This document shows positions 20,841-33,128 of a stretch of DNA of 64,000 bases, piece after piece. The notes below the pieces were generated by a model. That model searched no databases. It saw only the letters and a program-made list of their open reading frames with translations, and was not told where the DNA came from. Numbering within the stretch: the stretch's first letter is position 1; every line of letters begins with the position of its first letter. Source of the DNA: Blastococcus sp. HT6-4 (GTDB taxonomy: Bacteria; Actinomycetota; Actinomycetes; Mycobacteriales; Geodermatophilaceae); the NCBI RefSeq assembly GCF_039679125.1, contig NZ_CP155551.1, forward strand, positions 3,348,001 to 3,412,000, in the 5' to 3' direction. A program made the position numbers and the translations under genes.

Positions 20841-20882
20841 GCGCTGAGGCCGAGTCCGCACGCTCTGACGGGGCCTCGGCGC
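20841..20882 (-). terminator. Probable terminator of the FHA gene
   Basis: GCGCTGAGGCC and GGCCTCGGCGC form an 11-bp stem with one mismatch and a 20-base loop, 15 bases downstream of the FHA gene stop on the minus strand. Confidence 0.5.
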
Positions 20883-20896
20883 TTCACCTGCGGCGC

Positions 20897-21847
20897 CTAC
20901 TCCTGCGGCTGCTCGAAGGTGATGACCGTCCAGCCGAGCAGCAGGCGGTCGCCGTCGGAGAGCGGGTGGGCCACGCCCGGCTCCAGCTGGGTCCACTCGG
21001 TGGCCTCGGGGCCGGCGACGTGGGTGCCGTTGAGCGAGCCCAGGTCGACCAGCGAGACCTCGCGGCCCGAGCGGGTCAGCGCGGCGTGCGCCGAGGAGAG
21101 CACGTTCTGGGTGTCGGCGATCGGCACGGCGCGGGCGGAGCCGCTGCTCACCATCTCGTGGTTGTCGGGGCGCCGGCCGAGCACGAGGTCCTCGTCCACG
21201 GTGACGACCATGCCGTCGTCGAACCGCAGGATCGGCGCAGCCGCGTCCGAGTCCGGCCGCCAGAACGCCGTCTGCTCGCCGGAGTCCGGTCGTGCCGCGG
21301 CGGCCGCGCCACGACTCCCGCCGAAGCCGGCGTCGGTGCCGGCCGAGAACGGCGACTGCACGGGGGCGGCCGCCACCGCGGTCGCGGGAGCGGTACCGGC
21401 CAGGTGCAGCGTCGCGCCGGCCCCGGGGACGGTGCCCTCGACGAGGTCGTAGCTGATCCCCGGCGGGGTGCCCGGCGCCGACTGGCCGGGGCCGACGTAG
21501 AGGGACTGCCCCAGGGAGAAGCCGGCGGCCAGCGTGCCGCCCTCCACCGACGAGCCGGAGACCGGTACGCCGTCGACGGCCGGCTGCCCCTTGCCCGCCC
21601 ACAGCGCGACGCCGTTGCCGGCGTCACCGGTGAGCACGAGGGCGAAGGAGGCGCTGCCGGAGGCGAGGGAGCTCACCTGGCCGGCCACGGCGGCCAGGAC
21701 GTGGTCGGCACCGGGACCCGACACACCCAGGCAGGCGTGCAGGGCCGACACGAGGGCGGGCGAGCCGGGTGCGTCGACCCACAGCAGGCCGCCGCCACGG
21801 CGGGCGACGACGGCATCTCCGGGGAGGACTTCACAACGGTCGGGCAT
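20897..21847 (-). CDS. FHA-domain protein
   Basis: A 316-residue protein with a C-terminal forkhead-associated domain, a phosphothreonine-binding module used in Ser/Thr kinase signalling. Key FHA segments: ILRFDDGMVVTVDEDLVLGRRPD, NVLSSAHAAL, VSLVDLGSLNGTHVAG and GDRLLLGWTVITFEQ. The usual S-R-x-H is S-S-A-H here, so phosphopeptide affinity may differ. The N-terminal 200 residues (DAVVARRGGGLLWVD...) form an uncharacterised globular region followed by an Ala/Pro/Ser-rich linker. ATG at 21847 is chosen over upstream in-frame starts. No kinase or phosphatase gene is adjacent. Confidence 0.85.
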   Translation of the reverse strand: MPDRCEVLPGDAVVARRGGGLLWVDAPGSPALVSALHACLGVSGPGADHVLAAVAGQVSSLASGSASFALVLTGDAGNGVALWAGKGQPAVDGVPVSGSSVEGGTLAAGFSLGQSLYVGPGQSAPGTPPGISYDLVEGTVPGAGATLHLAGTAPATAVAAAPVQSPFSAGTDAGFGGSRGAAAAARPDSGEQTAFWRPDSDAAAPILRFDDGMVVTVDEDLVLGRRPDNHEMVSSGSARAVPIADTQNVLSSAHAALTRSGREVSLVDLGSLNGTHVAGPEATEWTQLEPGVAHPLSDGDRLLLGWTVITFEQPQE

Positions 21848-21992
21848 GGCGTCCAGCCTAGTGATGCGCGACGGGTCTGGCTGGGCGCGGCCCACCGCCA
21901 CGCCGGGGCGTCACGAGGTCACAGGAGGTCACTGGGACCGGCGTGGCCCGAGTGGCCCCTGAGTTGCGCTCGCACCGCCCTCGACACGCTCC

Positions 21993-22006
21993 TCAGGCCG
22001 AGCTCA
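21993..22006. repeat. 14-nt direct repeat, upstream copy
   Basis: TCAGGCCGAGCTCA, identical to 22077-22090, where it forms the last codons and stop of glgP on the minus strand. The two copies bracket an 70-base segment holding the CTCGCTCG-type intergenic repeat, suggesting a local duplication or insertion at the glgP 3' end. Confidence 0.6.
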
Positions 22007-22029
22007 TGGGCCTGCCTCCGCGCCCCGGT

Positions 22030-22064
22030 CCGCTCCTCGCTCGCTGGCGCTCGCTGCGATGCTC
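22030..22064. repeat. Intergenic repeat copy 2 (CCGCTCCTCGCTCGC core)
   Basis: Matches the element at 2304-2337: CCGCTCCTCGCTCGC, five-base spacer, CTCGCTGCGA-T-GCTC. Found just downstream of glgP, within the segment flanked by the 14-nt direct repeat. Confidence 0.6.
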
Positions 22065-22076
22065 CCGCGGCTGTCG

Positions 22077-24626
22077 TCAGGCCGAGCTCACCACGCCGAG
22101 CTCCGCCGGGTCGGCCAGGTACTCCGAGTACGGCAGGACGCGCACCGTGTAGCCGAAGGCACCCGTCCGCTCCAGGGGCACGGTGGCCGTGAACCAGTGC
22201 CGCGACCCGTCGGTGTGCTCGTGGCTCATCGGCACGGTGGTCACCTCGTGCAGCCCGTCGGCGTCGTCGACCCGGCCGTAGGCGGCCTGGACCTCGACGT
22301 CGGAGGGCTCGAGCCCGGGCAGCTCGACCTCGGCGCGCAGGGCGAGGGTCGAGCCGATCTCCGGGGTGTCCTTCGCGCCGGTCGCCTCGACGTGCGCGAC
22401 GCGGACGTCGTGCCAGTGGTGCAGCAGGTGCGACCGCCACGAGGCCTCGCTGCGCGCCGGGGCGTAGCCGTCGGCCGCCATGGCCCGGGCCGATCCGGCG
22501 GCCGGCACGTACAGGGCGCGCACGTAGTCGCGGACCATCCGGGTGGCCAGCACCTTGGGGCCGGTCTCCCGCAGGGTGTGCCGCACCATCTCGACCCAGC
22601 GGGTGGGGAGGCCCTCGTGGTCGGTCCCGTAGAACCGGGGCACCACCTGGGTCTCGAGCAGTTCGTAGATCGCCCGCGCCTCGACCTCGTCGCGACGGTC
22701 GGGGTCGGCCACGCCGTCGGCGGTGGGGATGGCCCAGCCGTTCTGGCCGTCGAACCACTCGTCCCACCAGCCGTCGCGGATGGAGAGGTTCAGCCCGCCG
22801 TTGAGCGCCGCCTTCATGCCGGAGGTGCCGCAGGCCTCGAGCGGCCGCAGCGGGTTGTTCAGCCAGACGTCGCAGCCCCAGTAGAGGTAGCGGGCCATGC
22901 CGATGTCGTAGCCGGGCAGGAACGCGATCCGGTGGCGGATCTCCGGGTCGTCGGCGAACTCGACCATCTGCTGGATCAGCCCCTTGCCGCCGTCGTCGGC
23001 CGGGTGGCTCTTGCCCGCGATGATCAGCTGGACCGGCCGCTCCGGGTCCAGCAGCAGCGCCTTGAGCCGCGCCGGGTCGCGCAGCATGAGCGTCAGCCGC
23101 TTGTAGGAGGGCACCCGGCGGGCGAAGCCGATGGTGAGCACGTCGGGGTCGAAGGCGGTGTCGGTCCAGCCCACCTCCGCCTCGGCGGCCCCGCGGGAGA
23201 GGGCGGTCTCCCGGATCCGGCGCCGCACCTCGTCGACCAGGCGGGCGCGCAGCATGCGGCGGGTGCTCCAGAGGTCCGCCGCCGGGATCCGGTCCACGCC
23301 GTCGAAGTGGACCGGGCCGTCGACCGCGACCGGGTCACCCTGGCTCGACGTCTGGGTGCCCATCTCGACCAGCTCGCGCGCGGTCCAGGTGGGTGCGTGC
23401 ACCCCGTTGGTGATCGAGCCGATGGGCACGTCGCCCTCGTCGAAGCCCGGCCACAGGTCGTTGAACATGCCGCGGCTGACGTGCCCGTGGAGCTCGCTGA
23501 CGCCGTTGGCCCGCTGGCCCAGGCGCAGGCCCATGTGCGCCATGTTGAACTTCGCCGGGTCGTCCTCGGCGCCGAGCGGCAGCAGCTGGTCCAGCGGGAC
23601 GCCGAAGCCGGCGAAGTAGCGCTCGATGAGTGCCTTCGGGAACCGGTCGATGCCCGCGGGCACGGGCGTGTGCGTGGTGAAGACCGTGCCGGCGCGGACG
23701 GCCTGCAGCGCCTCCGGGAACGTCAGCCCGTGGGCCTCGGTCAGCTCCCGGATGCGCTCCACGCCCTGGAACCCGGCGTGGCCCTCGTTGGCGTGGAAGA
23801 CCTCCGGCTGGGGCGTGCCGGTGCGCGAGCAGTAGGCCCGCAGCGCCCGCACGCCGCCGATGCCCAGCAGCATCTCCTGACGGAGGCGGTGGTCCTCGTC
23901 GCCGCCGTAGAGCCGGTCGGTGACCCCGCGTTCGGCCGGGGCGTTCTCCTCGATGTCGCTGTCGAGCAGCAGGAGCGAGACCCGACCCACCTGGGCGCGC
24001 CAGACGTGCGCGTGCAGGGTGCGCCCCTCGGGCAGCGGCACGGTGATGACGACGGCGGAGCCGTCGGCCTCGCGCAGCAACTTGATCGGCAGGCCGTGCG
24101 GGTCCAGCGACGGGTAGTGCTCCAGCTGCCAGCCGTCGGCCGACAGCCCCTGGCTGAAGTACCCTGCCCGGTACAGCAGGCCGACCCCCACGAGCGGCAC
24201 CCCGAGGTCCGAGGCGGCTTTCAGGTGGTCGCCGGCCAGGATGCCGAGCCCACCGGAGTACTGCGGCAGCACCTCGGTGATGCCGAACTCGGCGGAGAAG
24301 TAGGCGATCGTCGCCGGCGCCTCGGCGCCCAGCGACTGGTACCAGCGAGGGGTCGCCAGGTACTCGTTCAGGTCGTCGACCGCGTCGGTCAGCTGGCGGA
24401 CGAACCGGCGGTCCTTGGCCAGCGCGGCCAGCCGCTCGGCCGACACCTCCCCGAGCGCGCGGACGGGGTCACCGCCGCAGCGCTGCCAGAGGTCGGGGTC
24501 GAGGGCCTCGAAGAGGTCCCGGGTCTCCGCGTGCCAGGACCAGCGGAGGTTCATCACCAACTGGGACAGGGGCAGGAGCGGCTCCGGCAGAGCCGCACGG
24601 ACGGTGAACCGACGGAGAGCACGCAT
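22077..24626 (-). CDS. glgP: Alpha-glucan (maltodextrin/glycogen) phosphorylase GlgP
   Basis: Phosphorolyses alpha-1,4-glucan to glucose-1-phosphate with a PLP cofactor. The 849-residue protein is the long actinobacterial/archaeal type (DUF3417 N-terminus, ALPEPLLPLSQLVMNLRWSWH). Conserved blocks: IAYFSAEFGITEVLPQYSGGLGILAGDHLK, HANEGHAGFQ, HTPVPAGIDRF, FARRVPSYKR, and the active-site segment PLRPLEACGTSGMKAALNGG with the PLP/phosphate region. It is divergent from the glgE operon across a 160-base gap, as in M. tuberculosis (Rv1328c beside glgE/glgB). It ends in a duplicated 14-nt motif. Confidence 0.95.
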   Translation of the reverse strand: MRALRRFTVRAALPEPLLPLSQLVMNLRWSWHAETRDLFEALDPDLWQRCGGDPVRALGEVSAERLAALAKDRRFVRQLTDAVDDLNEYLATPRWYQSLGAEAPATIAYFSAEFGITEVLPQYSGGLGILAGDHLKAASDLGVPLVGVGLLYRAGYFSQGLSADGWQLEHYPSLDPHGLPIKLLREADGSAVVITVPLPEGRTLHAHVWRAQVGRVSLLLLDSDIEENAPAERGVTDRLYGGDEDHRLRQEMLLGIGGVRALRAYCSRTGTPQPEVFHANEGHAGFQGVERIRELTEAHGLTFPEALQAVRAGTVFTTHTPVPAGIDRFPKALIERYFAGFGVPLDQLLPLGAEDDPAKFNMAHMGLRLGQRANGVSELHGHVSRGMFNDLWPGFDEGDVPIGSITNGVHAPTWTARELVEMGTQTSSQGDPVAVDGPVHFDGVDRIPAADLWSTRRMLRARLVDEVRRRIRETALSRGAAEAEVGWTDTAFDPDVLTIGFARRVPSYKRLTLMLRDPARLKALLLDPERPVQLIIAGKSHPADDGGKGLIQQMVEFADDPEIRHRIAFLPGYDIGMARYLYWGCDVWLNNPLRPLEACGTSGMKAALNGGLNLSIRDGWWDEWFDGQNGWAIPTADGVADPDRRDEVEARAIYELLETQVVPRFYGTDHEGLPTRWVEMVRHTLRETGPKVLATRMVRDYVRALYVPAAGSARAMAADGYAPARSEASWRSHLLHHWHDVRVAHVEATGAKDTPEIGSTLALRAEVELPGLEPSDVEVQAAYGRVDDADGLHEVTTVPMSHEHTDGSRHWFTATVPLERTGAFGYTVRVLPYSEYLADPAELGVVSSA

Positions 24627-24786
24627 CGGTCGAGACTAACCAGAGCCGGGCCCGGCGGCAGGCTCGTGCGCGCCCGCCGCCGCGGGTCTCGCCGCGTCGC
24701 CCCGGGGCAGCCCCAACGGGTGAGGCGGCCGGGGTCGGACGGCAGCCGAGATGCTCGTGGGGCGGCACCTCGATAGCGTGGCCGGG

Positions 24787-26820
24787 ATGAATGGCCGCGC
24801 TGACCTCCGCCTCGGCATCACCGATGTCGCCCCTGTCGTGTCCTGCGGGTCCTTCTCGGCCCGCGCCGTGATCGGCGAGCACCTGCCGATCACCGCCACC
24901 GTCTTCCGCGAGGGCCACGACGCCGTCGCGGCGAACGTCGTCTGGACCCCGCCCGGCGAGGACGACTCGACCGCCCCCTTCCTGCGCATGGCGAAGCTGC
25001 CCCCGGAGCCCGACCGCTGGATCGCCGGCGTCGTGCCCGACCGGGAGGGCCGCTGGACCTTCTGCGTCGAGGCGTGGAGCGACCCGCTGGCCACGTGGAA
25101 GCACGCCGTCGAGGTCAAGGTCGAGGCCGGCCAGGGGCCCGACGAGCTCGCCAACGACCTGGAGGATGGCGCGCGCCTGCTCGACCGCGTCGCCGCCGGG
25201 GCCGACGGCGAGTGGCGGGACCGCGTCGCCGCCGCCGCCGGTTCGCTGCGCGACACCTCGCAGGAGCTGACCGTGCGCATCGCCCCCGCGCTCGCGGCCG
25301 GCCTGCAGCGGTACCTGTACGAGCACCCGGTGCGCGAGCTGGTCACCCGGTCGCCGCACTACGAGGTGTGGGTCGACCGGCGCGAGGCGCTCTACGGCTC
25401 CTGGTACGAGTTCTTCCCGCGGTCCGAGGGCCCCGTCGTCGGCGGGCAGCCCACCCACGGCACCTTCACCACGGCCGCCGACCGGCTGCCGGCGATCGCG
25501 GACATGGGCTTCGACGTGGTCTACCTGCCGCCGATCCACCCGATCGGCAAGGTCAACCGCAAGGGCCCGAACTCCAGCCAGTTCCCCGGCGGCAACCCTT
25601 CCGACGTCGGGCCGGACGACGTGGGCTCCCCCTGGGCGATCGGCAGCGCCGAGGGCGGCCACGACGCGGTGCACCCGCAGCTGGGCACCATGGACGACTT
25701 CAAGGCCTTCGTCGCCCGCACCCGGGAGCTGGGCATGGAGGTGGCCCTCGACTTCGCGCTCCAGGCCGCCCCCGACCACCCGTGGGTCGAGGAGCACCCG
25801 GAGTGGTTCACCACCAAGCCCGACGGGACGATCGCCTACGCGGAGAACCCGCCGAAGAAGTACCAGGACATCTACCCGATCAACTTCGACAACGACCCCG
25901 AGGGCATCTACGCCGAGTGCCTGCGGGTCGTCCGGGTGTGGATGGAGGCCGGCGTCCGGATCTTCCGCGTCGACAACCCGCACACCAAGCCGCTGAACTT
26001 CTGGCACTGGCTGATCTGGGAGGTCAAGAAGACCGACCCCGACGTGCTGTTCCTCGCCGAGGCCTTCACCCGGCCGGCGATGATGCACCAGCTGGCGCGC
26101 ATCGGCTTCACGCAGTCCTACACGTACTTCACGTGGCGCACCGGGCGCGAGGAGCTGGAGGAGTACGGCCGGGAACTGGCCGCCAACAGCCACTACATGC
26201 GGCCGAACTTCTTCGTGAACACCCCGGACATCCTGCACGAGTCGCTGCAGTTCGGCGGCCCGCCGATGTTCAAGATCCGCGCCGTGCTGGCCGCGATGAT
26301 GAGCCCGACGTGGGGTGTCTACTCCGGGTTCGAGCTCTTCGAGCACGTGGCCGTGAAGCCGGGCAGCGAGGAGTACCTGGACAGCGAGAAGTACAAGCTG
26401 CGCCCGCGCGACTGGGCCGGAGCCGAGGCCTCGGGGCGGAGCCTGGCGCCGTACCTGCGCCGGCTCAACGAGGTGCGACGGGCCCACCCGGCGCTGCAGC
26501 AGCTGCGCACGCTGCGGTTCCACCAGGTGGACAACCCGAACCTGCTCTGCTTCACCAAGACCGACCCCGGCTCGAACGACGCCGTCCTCGTCGTCGTCAA
26601 CCTGTCCAGCCGGGACACCCAGATCGGGACGACGGCGCTGGACCTGCCGTCCCTCGGTCTGGACTGGCACGAGCGCTTCGCGGTCACCGACGAGCTCACC
26701 GGCGCCCACTACGACTGGGGCCAGTTCAACTACGTGGAGCTCGATCCCTACCGGGAGCCGGCGCACGTCTTCGCGGTCACCTTCCCGCGGCCCGTGCAGT
26801 TCCCCCCGCCGGTCGACTGA
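24787..26820 (+). CDS. glgE: Alpha-1,4-glucan:maltose-1-phosphate maltosyltransferase GlgE
   Basis: GH13_3 enzyme that adds maltosyl units from maltose-1-phosphate to growing alpha-glucan. The 677-residue protein has the GlgE N-terminal domain, then [49 protein letters not shown], the nucleophile motif [22 protein letters not shown], acid [22 protein letters not shown] and [19 protein letters not shown]. These are the specific GlgE signatures. ATG at 24787 chosen. First gene of the plus-strand cluster glgE-treS-mak-glgB. In mycobacteria GlgE loss is lethal through accumulation of maltose-1-phosphate. Confidence 0.97.
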   Translation: MNGRADLRLGITDVAPVVSCGSFSARAVIGEHLPITATVFREGHDAVAANVVWTPPGEDDSTAPFLRMAKLPPEPDRWIAGVVPDREGRWTFCVEAWSDPLATWKHAVEVKVEAGQGPDELANDLEDGARLLDRVAAGADGEWRDRVAAAAGSLRDTSQELTVRIAPALAAGLQRYLYEHPVRELVTRSPHYEVWVDRREALYGSWYEFFPRSEGPVVGGQPTHGTFTTAADRLPAIADMGFDVVYLPPIHPIGKVNRKGPNSSQFPGGNPSDVGPDDVGSPWAIGSAEGGHDAVHPQLGTMDDFKAFVARTRELGMEVALDFALQAAPDHPWVEEHPEWFTTKPDGTIAYAENPPKKYQDIYPINFDNDPEGIYAECLRVVRVWMEAGVRIFRVDNPHTKPLNFWHWLIWEVKKTDPDVLFLAEAFTRPAMMHQLARIGFTQSYTYFTWRTGREELEEYGRELAANSHYMRPNFFVNTPDILHESLQFGGPPMFKIRAVLAAMMSPTWGVYSGFELFEHVAVKPGSEEYLDSEKYKLRPRDWAGAEASGRSLAPYLRRLNEVRRAHPALQQLRTLRFHQVDNPNLLCFTKTDPGSNDAVLVVVNLSSRDTQIGTTALDLPSLGLDWHERFAVTDELTGAHYDWGQFNYVELDPYREPAHVFAVTFPRPVQFPPPVD

Positions 26821-26870
26821 CCGGTCCTCCCCCGACCGCACCCTCCGACCCGAACGAGGCATTGGCGTCG

Positions 26871-28687
<1,817 letters not shown>

Positions 28688-28691
<4 letters not shown>

Positions 28692-30070
28692 GCGCCGCAC
28701 CGCGAAGTGCCCTGACCGACCTGTTCCGCGAGTGGATCCCCCAGCAGCGGTGGTTCGGCGGCAAGGGCAGGGAGTGGGCGGGCGTCACCGAAGAGGGGTT
28801 CTTCCTCGACCGCGGCAACCCGGTGCTCTCGGTGCACCGGGTGCGCATCGAGTACGCCGACGGCGCCCGCGAGACCTACCTCGTCCCGCTGTCCTGGCGC
28901 GACCACCCCGCCGAGGAGCTGGAGTCGGCGCTCGTCGGGGCGGTGGCCAACGACGGGCAGGAGACCTTCGCCTACGACGCGATGCGGGACCGCGACTCCA
29001 CCACCCCCTGGCTGATCCACCTGGCCCAGGGCTCGTCGGTGGGCCCGATGCACTTCTCCCCCGCCGCCGAGGGCGACATCCCGGACGGCCTGCCCGGCGA
29101 CATCGTCTCCACCGAGCAGAGCAACACCTCCCTGGTCTACGGCCAGGAAGCGATCTTCAAGCTGTTCCGCCGGCTGGAGCCGGGCCTGAACCCCGACGTC
29201 GAGATCCACGGCGCGCTGCGCAGCACGGACAATCCGCACATCGCCGGGCTGCTGGGTCACGTCGAGATCGACGACCGCGACGGGGGTGAGCCGGCCACCG
29301 TCGCCATGCTGCAGACCTTCGTGCCCAACGCCAGCGACGGCTGGCGCCTCGCCACGGCCAGCGTCCGCGACCTCTACGCCGAGGGCGACCTGCACGCCGA
29401 CGAGGTCGGCGGCGACTTCGCCGCCGACAGCGAGCGGCTCGGCGCGGCGACGGCCTCCGTGCACGCCGACATGGCGCGGGTGCTGCCCACGGAGGAGGCG
29501 GCGCCGGAGTGGTTCGCCACCGTGGCGCGGCAGATGACCGAGCGGCTGCAGGCGGCGATCGAGGTCGTCCCGCAGCTGCAGGAGCACGCCGACGCCCTCC
29601 GCGAGGTGTACGCGGCCGTGGCCGGCAGCAGCGAGCAGGTCGTCCGCCAGCGGGTGCACGGTGACCTCCACCTGGGCCAGGTGCTCCGCACGGTCAGCGG
29701 CTGGATCATCCTCGACTTCGAGGGTGAGCCCGCCCGCCCGCTCGCCGCCCGCCGGGAGCTCGACAGCCCGCTGCGCGACGTCGCCGGGATGCTGCGCAGC
29801 TTCGACTACGCCGCCCGGCACATGCTCGTCGAGCAGCCGGAGGACTCGCAGCGCGAGTACCGCGCACAGGAGTGGGCGGCCCGCAACCGGGCGGCCTTCT
29901 GCGCCGGCTACTCCCACGCGAGCGGCCTCGACCCGTGCGGGGAGTCACCACTCCTTCGGGCGTTCGAGGCCGACAAGGCGGTTTACGAATGCGTCTACGA
30001 GGCGAGGAACCGTCCGAACTGGCTGATGATCCCGCTGCAGTCGCTCTCCCGGCTCGTCGGCCGGGACTGA
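28688..30070 (+). CDS. mak: Maltokinase Mak/Pep2
   Basis: Phosphorylates maltose with ATP to maltose-1-phosphate, the GlgE donor. The 460-residue protein is an aminoglycoside-phosphotransferase-like kinase: N-terminal cap [39 protein letters not shown] (ATP lysine), catalytic [15 protein letters not shown] (the Brenner HGDLHxxQ motif) and [17 protein letters not shown] (metal Asp). Coupled to treS by ATGA overlap and followed after 64 bases by glgB. In many actinobacteria TreS and Mak are fused or form a complex; here they are separate genes. Confidence 0.96.
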
Positions 30071-30134
30071 GCACCGACCGAGGCCATCCAACCGAGCGCC
30101 CAGAGACCGAGAGACGGACGAGGACGGCGAGACG

Positions 30135-32999
30135 ATGACGACCGACGACCGAGGCGAGAGCCCCGTGGCCGACAAGGACGATCTCCAGCGCGCCGTGGAC
30201 GAGAAGGTGTCCCAGGCCGAAGCGGCCGCCGGCGGGCCGGTGGTGAACGCCGAACCGGCGAAGAAGACCACCCGCCGCACCGCCAAGAAGGCCCCCGCCA
30301 GCTCCGACGGCGAGGCCGCCGAGAAGCCGGCCAAGAAGGCCGCGGCTGCGAAGAAGGCCGCCCCGGCCAAGAAGGCGGCGCCGGCGAAGAAGGCTGCCGC
30401 ACCGGGCACGAAGGCGACCGCGGCCAAGCGGTCGACGGCGAAGAAGGTGGCGGCCGAGCCGACGGCGACCGAGGCCACCCCCGAACCGGGGAGCGAGGAG
30501 ACCGAGGTCACCGCCAACCCCGTCGTGGCCCCGGCACCGATCGCCGAGCCCGGCAACCCCTCCGGCGCGCCGGCGCCCCAGCCGGAGGCACCGAGCCCCG
30601 ACCCGGCCCAGCCCAGCACGCCGCAGGCCCCGGACGGCGGCGCCGGTGACCGGTCGGCCGGTGCGGCCGAGCCGGCGGCCCCGGTCGCGGCCGGTGGCCT
30701 GGCGGCGTCCCCCGGCGAGGGCGACGCGGCCACCGGGCCGGAGGTCGAGGAGTTCAGCGAGGAGGACCTGCGGGCGATCGTCGAGGGCTGGTCCACCGAC
30801 CCGCACCGCATCCTCGGCGCCCACCGCACCGCGGAGGGCTGGGCGGTCCGCACCCTGCGCCCGGACGCGATCGCCGTCGCCGTCATCGACGAGGACGGCA
30901 GCCGCTACGAGGCCACCCGGCTGCACGACGGCGGGATCCACGCCGCGAGCCTCCCCCGCCAGCCGGGGGACTACCGCATCGAGGTCGGGTACCCCGACGG
31001 CGAGGGCGGCACCACCACCTACACCGTCGACGACCCGTTCCGCTGGCTGCCCACGCTGGGCCCGGTGGACGAGCACCTCATCCGCGAGGGGCGTCACGAG
31101 CGGCTCTGGGAGGTCCTGGGCGCCCACGTCCGGCGGTACGAGACGCCCGGCGGGACGATCGAGGGCGTCTCCTTCGCCGTCTGGGCGCCGAGCGCCCGCG
31201 GCGTCAAGGTGACCGGCGACTTCGACTACTGGGAGGCCCGCGCCTACCCGATGCGGCTGCTGGGTTCCTCCGGCGTCTGGGAGATCTTCGTGCCCGGCGT
31301 GAAGGTCGGCACCCGCTACCGGTACCACGTGCTCGGCGCCGACGGCACCTGGCGCGAGAAGGCCGACCCGCTCGCCTTCGAGACCGAGGTGCCGCCGCTG
31401 AACGCCTCGGTCGTCACCGAGTCCACCTACGAGTGGCGAGACGACGACTGGCTGGCCACCCGCGCCGAGGCCGGCTGGCACCAGCGGCCGATGAGCGTCT
31501 ACGAGGTGCACGCCGGCTCGTGGCGCCAGGGCCTGTCCTACCGCGAGATGGCCGACGAGCTGGTCGACTACGTCCGGGACGCCGGGTTCACCCACATCGA
31601 GTTCATGCCGCTGGCCGAGCACCCCTTCGGCGGCTCGTGGGGCTACCAGGTCACCTCGTACTACGCGCCCACGTCCCGCTTCGGCACCCCCGACGACCTC
31701 CGCTACCTGATCGACCGCGCCCACCAGGCCGGCATCGGCATCATCGTCGACTGGGTGCCCGCGCACTTCCCGAAGGACGAGTGGGCGCTGGCCCGGTTCG
31801 ACGGCACCTCGCTCTACGAGCACGGCGACCCGCGCCGGGGCGAGCAGTTGGACTGGGGCACGTACGTGTTCGACTTCGGCCGCTCGGAGGTCCGCAACTT
31901 CCTGGTCGCGAACGCCCTGTACTGGGCCAAGGAGTTCCACATCGACGGCATCCGCGTGGACGCGGTCGCCTCGATGCTCTACCTGGACTACTCCCGCAGC
32001 GAGTGGCTGCCCAACAAGTACGGCGGCCGGGAGAACCTCGAGGCGGTCGCGTTCCTGCAGGAGTTCAACGCCACGGTCTACCGCGAGGTCCCCGGGATCA
32101 TGACGATCGCCGAGGAGTCCACCGCCTGGCCGGGGGTGACCCGCCCGACGCACCTCGGCGGCCTGGGGTTCGGCTTCAAGTGGAACATGGGCTGGATGCA
32201 CGACTCGCTGTCCTACGTGGAGCGGGAGCCGATCTACCGCAGCTACCACCACGGCCAGCTCACGTTCTCGATGCACTACGCGTACAGCGAGAACTACGTG
32301 CTGCCGATCAGCCACGACGAGGTCGTCTACGGCAAGGGCTCGATGCTCGGCAAGATGCCGGGCGACCGGTGGCAGCAGCTGGCCAACCTGCGGGCCTACC
32401 TCGGCTACATGTGGGCGCACCCCGGCAAGCAGCTGCTGTTCATGGGCTCGGAGTTCGCCCAGGACTCCGAGTGGGCGGAGAGCCGGTCGCTGGACTGGTG
32501 GCACCTGGACGACCCCGCCCACCGCGGCGTGCTCCAGCTGGTCAGCGACCTCAACGGCCGCTACAAGGAGCTCGACGCGCTCTGGTCGCTCGACGTCGAC
32601 GCCGCCGGGTTCCAGTGGATCGACGCCAACGACGCGTCGGGCAACGTCCTCTCGTTCCTGCGGTTCGGCGCCGCGCCGGCGGCCGGGACCGCCCTCGAGG
32701 GCGTGGTCTCCGGTGCGGATGACGACGACGCCGCTGACGAGCCGGCCCCCGCGGAGGGCTCGGTGCTGGCCTGCGTCGTCAACTTCTCCGGCGCCCCGCA
32801 CCACGAGTACCGCATCGGCCTGCCCCGAGGCGGGCAGTGGCGGGAGGTGCTCAACACCGACGCCGAGGGGTACGGCGGGTCCGGCGTCGGCAACTACGGC
32901 GGAGTCGAGGCCGTGGCCGAACCCTGGCACGGGCAGCCGTACTCGGCGACCATCTCCGCTCCCCCGCTCGGCACCGTCTGGTTCGAGCACCAGGGCTGA
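30135..32999 (+). CDS. glgB: Glycogen branching enzyme GlgB with histone-like N-terminal extension
   Basis: Makes alpha-1,6 branches in the glucan built by GlgE. The enzymatic part (from about residue 207, [15 protein letters not shown]) has two N-terminal beta domains, including CBM48 [23 protein letters not shown], and the GH13 barrel: [23 protein letters not shown], nucleophile [20 protein letters not shown], acid [16 protein letters not shown] and [23 protein letters not shown]. It is preceded by about 206 extra residues: Lys/Ala-rich 41-106 with repeated PAKKAA units, then a Pro/Ala/Glu linker (107-204). Total 954 residues against about 730-750 normally. The C-terminal domain also carries an acidic insert ([15 protein letters not shown]). 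The frame and GC-rich codons are continuous, so the extension appears to be translated. Confidence 0.95.
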   Translation: MTTDDRGESPVADKDDLQRAVDEKVSQAEAAAGGPVVNAEPAKKTTRRTAKKAPASSDGEAAEKPAKKAAAAKKAAPAKKAAPAKKAAAPGTKATAAKRSTAKKVAAEPTATEATPEPGSEETEVTANPVVAPAPIAEPGNPSGAPAPQPEAPSPDPAQPSTPQAPDGGAGDRSAGAAEPAAPVAAGGLAASPGEGDAATGPEVEEFSEEDLRAIVEGWSTDPHRILGAHRTAEGWAVRTLRPDAIAVAVIDEDGSRYEATRLHDGGIHAASLPRQPGDYRIEVGYPDGEGGTTTYTVDDPFRWLPTLGPVDEHLIREGRHERLWEVLGAHVRRYETPGGTIEGVSFAVWAPSARGVKVTGDFDYWEARAYPMRLLGSSGVWEIFVPGVKVGTRYRYHVLGADGTWREKADPLAFETEVPPLNASVVTESTYEWRDDDWLATRAEAGWHQRPMSVYEVHAGSWRQGLSYREMADELVDYVRDAGFTHIEFMPLAEHPFGGSWGYQVTSYYAPTSRFGTPDDLRYLIDRAHQAGIGIIVDWVPAHFPKDEWALARFDGTSLYEHGDPRRGEQLDWGTYVFDFGRSEVRNFLVANALYWAKEFHIDGIRVDAVASMLYLDYSRSEWLPNKYGGRENLEAVAFLQEFNATVYREVPGIMTIAEESTAWPGVTRPTHLGGLGFGFKWNMGWMHDSLSYVEREPIYRSYHHGQLTFSMHYAYSENYVLPISHDEVVYGKGSMLGKMPGDRWQQLANLRAYLGYMWAHPGKQLLFMGSEFAQDSEWAESRSLDWWHLDDPAHRGVLQLVSDLNGRYKELDALWSLDVDAAGFQWIDANDASGNVLSFLRFGAAPAAGTALEGVVSGADDDDAADEPAPAEGSVLACVVNFSGAPHHEYRIGLPRGGQWREVLNTDAEGYGGSGVGNYGGVEAVAEPWHGQPYSATISAPPLGTVWFEHQG

Positions 33000-33010
33000 T
33001 CGGACGGGAG

Positions 33011-33042
33011 ACCCGGCGCGCCGCCGTCGCGGCGCGCCGGGT
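33011..33042 (+). terminator. Strong intrinsic terminator after glgB
   Basis: ACCCGGCGCGCCGC-CGTC-GCGGCGCGCCGGGT: perfect 14-bp stem, 4-base loop, 11 bases past the glgB stop. It closes the glgE-treS-mak-glgB transcript. Confidence 0.85.
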
Positions 33043-33128
33043 GCGGGGGCACCGCGCAGCACCGGGCATGCTGGACCGGCCCTCCGGCACGGGAGGGCGC
33101 CCGCCCGTGCACGTGGAGGACCACCGGG

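Noticed and set aside
20603-20887. 94-codon minus-strand ORF next to the FHA gene
   Set aside because: No start signal, no motif, and it covers the predicted FHA terminator.
30240-30450. Short AAGAAGGC-type repeats resembling a repeat array
   Set aside because: They encode the PAKKAA repeats of the GlgB extension; no unique spacers, so not CRISPR.
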